DNA of 64,000 nt from Geosiphon pyriformis (lineage: Eukaryota; Glomeromycota; Glomeromycetes; Archaeosporales; Geosiphonaceae). The translations under genes were made by a program, and so were the position numbers. Numbering within the stretch: the stretch's first letter is position 1; each line of letters starts with the position of its first letter. This document shows positions 55,488 through 64,000 of this stretch, one piece after another. The notes under the pieces were generated by a model, which was not told the origin of the DNA, made no database searches, and saw nothing but the letters and a program-made list of their open reading frames with translations. The DNA lies in NCBI GenBank assembly GCA_016748015.1, contig JAAOMT010000571.1, forward strand, positions 995,095-1,059,094, written 5' to 3'.

Positions 55488-57080
55488 ATGGCAAGGCGTT
55501 CTCTCAAGCTGCCTGAGAAGATAAAGTTACCAGTGGGAAGAGAGTTGGTTTATAAAGTAGCTCTTGAGGACGATCTGGACATGTTAATTGGCACTTTTCA
55601 ACGAGTTTGTAAACTTTCCAAGTACATTTTGCCAAAGCCGAATGACCCTTTTATGATGTTTATTGAATAATTTTGAATTTCGATGTGAAATTAACCAGAA
55701 GCAAAGCTACAACTTTCCGACCTTCTCAAATGTGTGGAAAGAGTTCGATTTCTCTTTAATACATTTTGTATGCTTTGAAAGAACTGGACGCGAGGTATTT
55801 ATGCAAGCATTATATCAAATACTTTTAGGTGATTATTCTCTCTTCCTTCAAGATGTTTAACATTGATAAATTCTAACTGAAATAAATTCTTAGAGAAATA
55901 TCAGAGGACTCTTTTCTTGGAGGTGAAATTAGGCTCACTTTATGCTTTATATTTGCTGTTTTTTACGCAGCCTGAAATATTTAAAGATAAGGTTAGAATT
56001 CGGGTGACATCATGTAAGTTATTTCATATTTATTTTAACAAATACCATTGCAACGACTTTCATTGAGTATGGTTTTATTATAGCATCTTGGGCTTCCCTT
56101 CTTGAGATTTATCAATATTGTCAAAAGCACAAACTCCATGATGCTGCCTACATATTTCGAACGATGAAAAAGAAAAGCGCCTTTCTTTTTGTGGCCTTTG
56201 TTGATCCTTGCCAACAATATGGTGTCGTCATAGGCCCAAAAGATGAAAAACAGGTTATAAGGTTTGCGATATCAATAAACAGAATTTTTTGCACAAATTC
56301 TCTTTTAAAATTTTTCATAATATTTACTTGTAGTTACAATAGACGGAAGATATTCAAGAAAATGTCTGATCTCAGAGAAGAAATGAGCCAATTCTCATTA
56401 GGTGGATTGGAGAATTCGAATACTCTCGATGAAATTAAAGATATTTCCAATGCCTATTATTCTAAAATAAATATCGTTGCTCGATCAACGGAGGCTATAG
56501 ATGTCTCAGATAAGTATTTGCAAGAATGGGTGAGGGAGAATGAGCTCAAAAAAAGAGACTATATGGCGATTGTGTCCCCATTGACTTCATCGAACTCCAA
56601 CATGGTGGATGATGCAACTTGTTCAGTTCAAAACTTAAAAAAAAGAAGATATCAAATATTGTCAAATAGTCAAGAAGTCTATGATGGATCTCACTGTATA
56701 AGCCAAAAAGGAGAAAGTAAGATCATGAATAAGTCATTTATGTCGTTAGGCTTCAAAATTTCGTCTAATTCAGATTATGAAGCAGATTCCGAAGGAGATG
56801 ACCCTAAAATGGTAGTTCACGACTTTATCTATTTTATTAGTATGCAAAACTAATTTAATAACCGTAATCATTTATTCATAAAAAACGGCATTCTAAGCTT
56901 ACCTCCCACGAAGTACGCAACAATCTACGTCAACAATCATATAAAAATCGTTATTCCACTCCATTCCCTATGGCCGCTATATCAAGGGCAACAGAAAAAA
57001 CGCTAGAACCAAGAGTATTTTTTTTGGACGCACCACCACCACCATTCAATTCAGCTTCCTCTAATATTGTGATGCCTTGA
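55488..57080 (+). CDS. SNAPC1: snRNA-activating protein complex subunit 1 (SNAP43) homologue
   Basis: Six exons, 401 residues: 55,488-55,604; 55,699-55,828; 55,894-56,013; 56,084-56,261; 56,334-56,811; 56,898-57,080. Conserved core: LEDDLDMLIGTFQR, FPTFSNVWKEFDFSLIHFVC, REVFMQALYQILLGEKYQRT, LEVKLGSLYALYLLFFTQPE, DKVRIRVTSSSWASLLEIYQ, HDAAYIFRTMKKKSAFLFVA. This matches animal SNAPC1, where the subunit helps the SNAP complex bind snRNA gene promoters for RNA polymerase II and III. The C-terminal half is low-complexity and not conserved. Intron 4 (72 bp) is also open, so retention would not break the frame. The last exon is inferred from phase and an in-frame stop; without it the protein would end at about 56,853. 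Confidence 0.85.
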
Positions 57081-58487
57081 AGCATGCAAGGACAGTTTTC
57101 ATTCTTAAATTCACAATAATTTTTCGAATATGAAGCAACACTCACATTTTGTATTCAATGACGAGCTTTTGAATGATAAGGTTTTTATTTATAATTTTAT
57201 TTGATTGGGACTCTTACGTAGGCTCGCTCATAATGTCTTACATAATTTAACAGACAGGGGGATCCTTCTCCTTTAGAATTCTTACTTCCAGTCACGTTAC
57301 AATTTATATTCAATGTACAGGGCGGCGAAGGGGTATGAATAGGACCTGAGGTGTATTTCTCTTTGCAGCTAATTTCGTTTCGCTGATTTTCATCAGAGAA
57401 TTATCTTATCTAACCACTCACTTTATTGATAGTTCAGTCATTTCAATTATATTTGAAATAAGGAATGCTCACAGTGATAATCTGAATCAAGCTATCAGGT
57501 TTTGATTTCAAACTTTATTGTTCAAAAATTGCCAAATCACATGATTTAATATTATTAAATGGCTTATTGTGGTTATTTTACTTTGTTAAAATAAAATAAA
57601 ATTTTAATATTAATAAAAATAACAATAAATTGTTATAAAGTTTACATATTTATTATTACATATTTTTATTTTTTTTGGTTATTAAAAATAATTTATTGAA
57701 ATTGTATTATATTTGTAATATTATCAATTAAATTTGAACCAAAAATTAGCATAAAAATTATTTTCATAATTTTTAATATAGTTTAGTTTTAATTAGATTT
57801 ATGATCATATATAAAAAATATATAAATTATACTTAATTTAAGGCTCTTAATAAATTGTATTATATTAAATAATAATTAAACTTAATATATTAATAAAAAT
57901 CTGATTTTTTTAAAAAAACATAAATTAAAAATATTGTTAAACTGATTATTAAATATTAAAAATAATTTTTTTGTAAATAAAAAATAAATATAAAATTAAG
58001 GCAAGAATAAATATGTTTAATTTTACATAGTAACTTAATTGCGCATTTATGTTGTTATCCAAAATGTGACATATACATTCAGGATTTGCAGCTGATGTAG
58101 TAACATATACACTTCGAACCCAACGATAATTTTTAACTCCGAATTGTGCAGTTGTAATGAACAGAGATCAAAATGGCGCTCGGGGGATCCTCCTTCGGGC
58201 ATTGCTTGATGGGGCTTTAATGCTTTCCTGTAGTCATGCAATAAATAGTATTTTATTTAGCAATGTCTACTATTGATTCAAAAGTTCTCATTTAACAGAG
58301 AACTTTAAAAATATTTATTGAAGATATTTGAAAAATCAAATGACTTATATGACAAGTAAAAAAAGACAAAAAATTTACCCAACGAGTATTTCTCGGGTCT
58401 TTAAAATGTGATCACAAAATCGAAGTACAAAAAACCGAAAATCTATACCGAGTTATGAATAATCAAAGATGTTGATTGAAGATTTAA
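57081..58487. other. Gene-poor interval between SNAPC1 and BZW genes
   Basis: 57,081-57,480 is ordinary sequence with possible minus-strand exons (see findings). 57,520-58,030 is an AT-rich block with a LINE tail relic at 57,801-57,895. 58,047-58,260 is GC-richer, with a minus-strand open stretch (HQAMPEGGSPERHFDL...) that looks like a piece of a dispersed repeat rather than a gene. 58,260-58,487 is presumably the 3' end of the BZW gene. Confidence 0.55.
57801..57895 (+). repeat. Decayed LINE 3' UTR relic (2)
   Basis: Aligns with 43,879-43,970: GGTCACATGTAGAAAATGCA there reads GATCATATATAAAAAATATA here, and CACACCTAG reads TATACTTAA. Differences are almost all G to A or C to T. Followed by AT-rich sequence. 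Confidence 0.72.
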
Positions 58488-60265
58488 TTACTCATCTTCG
58501 CTATCACTCTCGACCGTTTTAAGCCAGTGTATAAAGGGTTCCATCTGTTTGGCAAACACAGTTTTGCCTTGATTCTTAGCACCTTTATCCGCCCAATACA
58601 AAATGGCACTTTCAGAAACCACATCCTCGTTATAAAGTAATTGAACAATTTGACGAAAATGTTTGGTCAACTTGGCATCTTCATAACAATAAACTTGTAT
58701 CTTTTGAATTAGCGCGAGTTCTGTTTTTGGGGTCGTACAAAATGCAGCTAGAACTTTGGCCCATGCCTAAAAGATTTTAAATATGAGTTGATAAGAGATT
58801 TTTTGGTGGGACAAAATTAATTATAATTTATACTTTAATTTGGCGCAAAGCCTGAGTTTCAATCTGTTCAGGACGACTCCCCCAGTCAATAGCTTGGATT
58901 AATGCTTCCCAGACAATCTGGGAAAAATCAGATTCTTGCCAGCCACCTTCCTTCTGTTGTTGTTTAAGATAGCTGATAACCTGCAAAATCAAATGATTTA
59001 AATATAATTAATCCCGAGAGAATCGGTGATTGTTTAATTAAAATCGATGATAAATACTTCAGATGAATTATTTTTGGCATCCAACATTTCTTTGACACGG
59101 TCAATTGTTTGATCTTTTTTCGTGTTCTTTTGCTTTTGGTTGTGATACGCTACAAGTTGCTTCATATCTTCAGCCTCAAAATAGCGAGCAAAATATTCTT
59201 CATCACGTTTGTTTGGTGGAAAGAAGTCTAGGAGTTTATTATCCATCCCAGCCTTTTTTAGCGAATTCCCCAAATGATCAATATTTTGTTCATTTAAATA
59301 GGCTTTGAAAACGGTAGTGACAAACTGGAGAGAAAGGCCTAGATAATATTTATTTGATAGAATAAGAAGGATTTTGATTAATGAAATATTACCGAAGGAA
59401 GAATCCATGAAATGACAAATATTGTAATGATTAGCCACACCTTCTTTGACAAGATGTTCCTTAAACAAAATTATCAAAACGTTGATATTAATCAACTGAG
59501 CCGAAGCAAACAAGCCGATTACAGTGGCAAGTTTGCTGTTTTGTTCGGTACTCCATTTATTCACGTACTGAAGCAAGTTCTTGACGGTATCTTCGAAACT
59601 ACGTTGAAGATACTTATAGCGCCTGATCAGCTTATTGAAAACTTCAGCATGCTTTTTAATACTTTCAATATTATCTTCGGCCGCAAATATAGAAAAGGAG
59701 CTGCGTTCGACACCATCATCTAGAATTGTTCCTCCGGGAGCTTTTGAAGTAGGGATATATAATTTGAGAGGAAAGTAAAAAATAGTCAACCGACATAATT
59801 TAGTAAAAATATCATTTGAATTAATACTCACCTAATATACCGCCAGTAAAAAGGATTTCAAATAAAGTTTCACCGTATTTTCTATATTCAAGACTGTTTC
59901 CCGCAATATCTAGTTGTTGGGAGATTTCGTCAAAGTCGCCAGGTTGTGAAGTTTGAAGAACTTTTAGAAGACTATCTCGAAAAACTATAGTGCATAGGAA
60001 ATACAGTGTGGTTAGGTTAGAGGCATTTAAACACGGATGATGCCTATACACCAAAAAAACTCACTTGCTGGCTCAAATTTTGCTTGTGCTTTTACGAGGC
60101 CCTTAATAAATGTAAATTAATAAAAATTTGCCGCTTTCTTTATCAAACTTGAGTTCCAAGTCTTATCATTATCAATAGGTGAAGTAATACCTTTCTAGTT
60201 TTGATTTTCACACCGTGCAAAGCAGGCAAACTCTTGGAGTTAGAACCGTTTTGTGTCGCACTCAT
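58488..60265 (-). CDS. eIF5-mimic protein (BZW1/BZW2 family), W2 domain
   Basis: Seven exons, 439 residues: 60,265-60,191; 60,101-60,065; 59,984-59,832; 59,740-59,393; 59,338-59,058; 58,980-58,834; 58,766-58,488. Conserved N-terminal half: AKFEPAIFRDSLLKVLQ, GNSLEYRKYGETLFEILFTG, GILAPGGTILDDG; middle helical repeats (AEVFNKLIRRYKYLQRSFED, VTTVFKAYLNEQ). The C-terminal W2 domain ends SESAILYWADKGAKNQG, FAKQMEPFIHWLKTVESDSE with an acidic tail, as in eIF5 and eIF2B-epsilon. Family members bind eIF2 and compete with eIF5, which tightens start-codon choice and represses translation. Cytoplasmic, no membrane segment. Start: an upstream open stretch exists but the first ATG is 60,265. Divergent from NRDE2, 264 bp apart. 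Confidence 0.9.
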
Positions 60266-60529
60266 TAAATTTCGAGGGTTAAAGTTAAGATTGGTTTGAA
60301 AAAAAACAAAAGTTTTTCGAAGACGAGAAGTCAAAAAGGTTATGATGACAAGTAAAGAGCTTCCTAGAGACTTTATATATTATAGCACCAAATCGCCGCA
60401 GTTGTTACTTAAGATCTCTGATTAGTTTATAATCTCTTTTGATTCGTTTAGAAAATTAAAAGCCAAGGAAGTGTGGTATTTTTGGACTTCATAAAGATTA
60501 TTGCCAGTTCTCGAAAAATTTTTACAAAA
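60266..60529. promoter_or_regulatory. Shared promoter region, BZW-like gene and NRDE2
   Basis: 264 bp between divergent ATGs; holds both 5' UTRs and promoters. A run TATATATTATAG at about 60,372 could be TATA-like but is not distinctive in this AT-rich genome. Confidence 0.5.
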
Positions 60530-63500
60530 ATGAGCAAAAAATCTTCCACTCTGTGTTCCGCTTCAGAAGAGCAGGTATTAATTTTCTCAGAAGGCTGTTT
60601 TGTCAAGAGAGATTATTATTAGCCTTTGCCTAAGCGAAAACAATTTTTTTTTTAAATGAATCGATTAGTTTCTGGAATATCATCCTAGAATTTATTGATC
60701 TTTGATCAAATTTATAAAATCCTTCTTGTTCACTTGCTTAGCATGAAGGCCCACCTGGATCATCTACTTTTGCAAATGTTCAACCATTATCGACTTTCAA
60801 TACATCAACAAGTCAAAATGATTCGATAGAGTTAAGCATCCCCTCTTTTTCATCGTTTCCGGATATTGAAGGCGCTGTCCCACTCTTTTCCTCATTTCCT
60901 GATCTAACTGAAACCAATCTAAATCGCGGTAATGGATTTCGCTTTGAACTTTCGACCTATCGACTGTAAGTATGCAGTAAAAGATTGCTAAAAATGTTTT
61001 CTGCTTGTTTTAGGTGAGCCTTTGGAACGCAATAAAGCTCATAAAACCACCAACCGAGAAAATCAGCAGTTTCGCTCTTCCTCATCAAGTGAATATACTT
61101 CAGATAGAAATGAGGATCCTTCGCGATCTAAGAAAAATCGGAGTAAACTTCGTCAAATCTCGGAGGTTCTATCTTCATCTGAAGACTCTGCCTCTAGTGA
61201 TAGTTATTCCAGATCTGGAAAATTTAAAAGAAAACAACGACATGATGTCCATCGGCACAAGTCCAGCACGAAAAGAAATCGTTTGCGAGACCGTTCAAAA
61301 GAAAGTGAAATAAGGCGAGACAAACATTCAGTAAGAAGATTTATTAAAATTATCTTGGTATTTTGATTAAAATTTTTGATCAATTTTCAAAAACAAGTGT
61401 CTTATTATCATGAAAGAGATATCAACGGGATATAGGATTGAGGTATTTAAAAATAACATTTCTCTATGATTTTCAATCAAATATAAAATATTTTAATGGT
61501 ATAAGCCTTTTACTACGAATAGAATAGCTTCAGATTCTCGGCTTTTTACGATAGATCGTCAGGGAGATGACAATATTTTACAATTTGGCTTGTATAAATA
61601 CGGTGTCCCATCATATCGTCGGGTTGGAGGTGACATACTTTTGACCTCTGTCTTTTACTTGTCCTAGTACATGCTTTTTAACCGATAAATTTTGATTAAT
61701 TCCTTTTAGACGGTCGAGTTCTTGGCTTGTCGGAAGATATGAGAATTGATCTTGAAGCAAGCAAGGGCACAGACGGATTAGTAATTAGACCAATCTGGCG
61801 AAAAAAAGTATGCTGATGATTTATGTGTTTACATTAGATTTTTGCTTTGAAGAGAATCATGCGAGTCTCTCTTATGAATGCCAGACTATTCGATACACAG
61901 ATCGGCGATTCGGTTTAAAAGATGAAAGAGATATTAAAAGGTTTCCTAATTTATAAATTATTAGAATCTTTCTTGTTATGTCCTTATAAATGGCTACAAC
62001 TCTTTGAAAATTTTCACAGAATACGCTTTAACTTCGACAAGAATCAGTCATCCACGCTCGATTGGCATCAAACTTATATTCCTTTTGAGAACGACGATAA
62101 TCCACAAGATAAAGAAAGAGATATTGATATTCCTGATTATCGCGATATCGAGAGAAAAGAATTTGGCGAAAAACAAATTAAACCCACTCAAGAGGAGGGC
62201 TTAACATATGAGGAATATTTACGTCAAAAGAATAAAGATTTTAGTGTGCAATTAGATAAGGTATTTTTATTTGCGCTTTTTTTCTTGATGATAGATAATC
62301 AAAGTTAAAGGCAGATATATATATACATATATATACTTTGGAAATTTTCAGGAGCCTCATAACATAAAACTCTGGCTTCAATTCATCGATTTTCAAGATG
62401 AAAGTGGATTGTTTGGTAAGAAAGTCAGTAGCTCCTCGACACGAACCAGCATCAATGAAATCAAAATCAGTATATTTGAAAAAGCTTTGAGTAAGAATTC
62501 TAATAATGAAAAGCTTCTATTGGGCTATCTGAAATGCTGTGAGCAAATATGGGAGTAAGTTGCCTGTCACTAGAACAGTTGAAGGATTCCAGTGAATATA
62601 GATGCATCAATTTTTGCACTTAATCAATATTTTCAATTTTTCAGTGTTCCTAAACTACTCACCAAGTGGGACCAGGTCTTAAAAGAAAACTCACGTACCG
62701 TGAGCCTCTGGATAGAATATCTTAATTTCAGGCAGACGAATCTTGCCTCATTTTCTTTTACTCAATGTATCGAAGTGTTTGAAGAATGTTTAGGTGTACT
62801 TAGAAGAGAGGCAGAAATATCCAAAGATCTTGAAGGTGGATAAAAGTCATATTTGCAATTCTAATTCTCATTTCCTTTACGATCCAGTTAAATGTTTCCT
62901 TTACAACTTCATAGAGCGGACGAGTACCGAAAATATACTTGTTCATATTTTCTTACGATTTTGTATTTTTCTCGCTCAGTCTGGTACGTATTACTATAGA
63001 AGAATTCAAAAGTCGTTTTTGTTACTAATAAATCAATTTTGATCGTAATTTGAAGGGTACATAGAGAGAGCGTATGCATGCTTGCAAAGCATAATGGAAG
63101 TGACTTTTTTTACTTCTGAAAGCTTACAATCTTTGAGTTTTGATGAACGCCTCCTTATATTTGAGAAATTCTGGGAGTCTGAGGACCCACGGTTTGGAGA
63201 AAAAGTGTGTAGAAATCTCTAGATTGCTCTCGATATTTTTAAAATCAAGTTTAGATAAAATTTTGAACTCCAGGGGGCAAAGGGGTGGTCTTATTATGAA
63301 ACTCGATGTGAAGAAGATGATGAATGTGAAAAAACTGAGTGGGCTTCTAATGAGCAGCTACCTCAAGCTGACGAAAATGGTGAGGACATGACAATAAAAG
63401 ATTACAAAAAACGCAACTTATTAATTTCACAGTTTGAATCTACAATAGCGGACAGCTATCAAAATTGGTTAGCCGCTGAAACAAGCTTAGAAAAAGCCTA

Positions 63501-64000
63501 CCAGCTCCCCTTACGTTCAGGTAAGAAATTGGCCAGTCGGGTTAATAAATACATTCAGACGAATCTTCCATGCTTACATATTCAATAATTATAAGATGCA
63601 CAAGCAGACCTTAAAATCGATGATCCTTACCGAATCGTTTTATTTGATGACATTAAAAAATACCTTTTTGACCTCACTTCCTCCGAAGCAAGAATCAATA
63701 TGATATACGCTTGCTTTAATTTTCTCCGCTTGCCTTTTAATCCTTGCCGATCTTCGAATCACTCTTTTGTTGCCGATTCATTTTTGCATTCTGAAATGGC
63801 TAATGAAAGCCTTGCGAATGCCAATTTTTGGCCGTCAACTCACAAATCAGACATTCCTTCTGGGCTTGTCAATGATATTTACGGCGTAATAATGGATCGC
63901 GAAATACGCTCAGAAGAAAAAAAAATATGGAAATTTCCATTGAAAGCATTTCCACAAGACCATGATAACTTATTCCCATCTAAACATTGGTTCTGTATCT
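60530..64000 (+). CDS. NRDE2: NRDE2 homologue, nuclear RNA surveillance (partial, 3' end beyond window)
   Basis: Thirteen exons visible, about 787 residues: 60,530-60,574; 60,742-60,928; 61,014-61,330; 61,506-61,629; 61,710-61,807; 61,855-61,940; 62,020-62,260; 62,352-62,554; 62,645-62,835; 62,915-62,983; 63,056-63,204; 63,274-63,520; 63,596-64,000 (open at the edge). Ser/Arg/Lys-rich N-terminus (SSSSEYTSDRNEDPSRSKKN), the NRDE2 signature FTIDRQGDDNILQFGLYKYG with GRVLGLSEDMRIDLEASKG, then HAT/TPR-like helices: EPHNIKLWLQFIDFQDE, SRTVSLWIEYLNFRQTN, GYIERAYACLQSIME, GAKGWSYYETR, DDPYRIVLFDDIKKYLF. NRDE2 works with the MTR4 helicase in nuclear RNA decay and, in worms and fission yeast, in nuclear RNA silencing. 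A 45-bp in-phase exon at about 61,396-61,440 is possible but unproven. Confidence 0.9.

Noticed and set aside
60372-60384. TATA box for NRDE2 or BZW
   Set aside because: TATA-like strings are everywhere in DNA this AT-rich; position alone is not evidence.
1-64000. tRNA, rRNA or other structured RNA genes
   Set aside because: I looked for tRNA-like and rRNA-like stretches by eye and found none I could support; a covariance-model scan would be decisive.

Overview
The window looks like fungal nuclear DNA: very AT-rich, genes split by many 50-150 bp GT-AG introns, and most non-genic DNA made of decayed retrotransposons. A LINE fragment near 42-44 kb (RNase H plus HCCH zinc finger, with a distinctive 3' UTR) resembles LINEs I associate with arbuscular mycorrhizal fungi (Glomeromycotina). 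That taxon is a recognition-based inference and needs a search.

Left part, 1-40,585: four copies of two related families of large Ty3/gypsy-like LTR retrotransposons. Family 1 has copies A (+), B (-) and C (-). Family 2 has copy D (+). They are nested: D (12,231-21,938) sits in the RNase H region of B, and B (9,057-29,178) sits in the 3' LTR of A (1-29,910). C (30,456-40,585) is a separate neighbouring insertion with both LTRs. LTRs begin TGTTAC and end GTAACA or GTAATA, with 4-bp target duplications visible for C and D and a decayed one for B. All four share one architecture: an N-terminal gag extension, gag core with CCHC knuckle, aspartic protease, a Cys-rich module, a dUTPase, reverse transcriptase, RNase H, integrase, and a long C-terminal extension ending in an LDF..AQ motif next to the polypurine tract. 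The Cys-rich module and the C-terminal extension match nothing I recognise. All copies are broken by stops, largely of the C-to-T / G-to-A kind; D is the least damaged and carries a 20-N assembly gap.

Middle, 40,586-47,215: extremely AT-rich DNA holding one recognisable LINE 3' portion and at least one heavily deaminated LINE tail, plus small tandem repeats before the first host gene.

Right part, 47,216-64,000: a compact island of six conserved host genes: a DUF2045 (KIAA0930-like) protein, RPA1 (replication protein A large subunit), a TRAF7-like RING/WD40 E3 ligase (minus), SNAPC1 (snRNA transcription factor subunit), a BZW/eIF5-mimic W2 protein (minus), and NRDE2 (RNA surveillance), which runs off the right edge. 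RPA1 and TRAF7-like converge; TRAF7-like/SNAPC1 and BZW/NRDE2 are divergent pairs sharing short promoters. These genes serve DNA replication and repair, snRNA synthesis, translation control and nuclear RNA surveillance; nothing suggests a common operon-like pathway. Exon boundaries were set by hand from splice sites, phase and family conservation.
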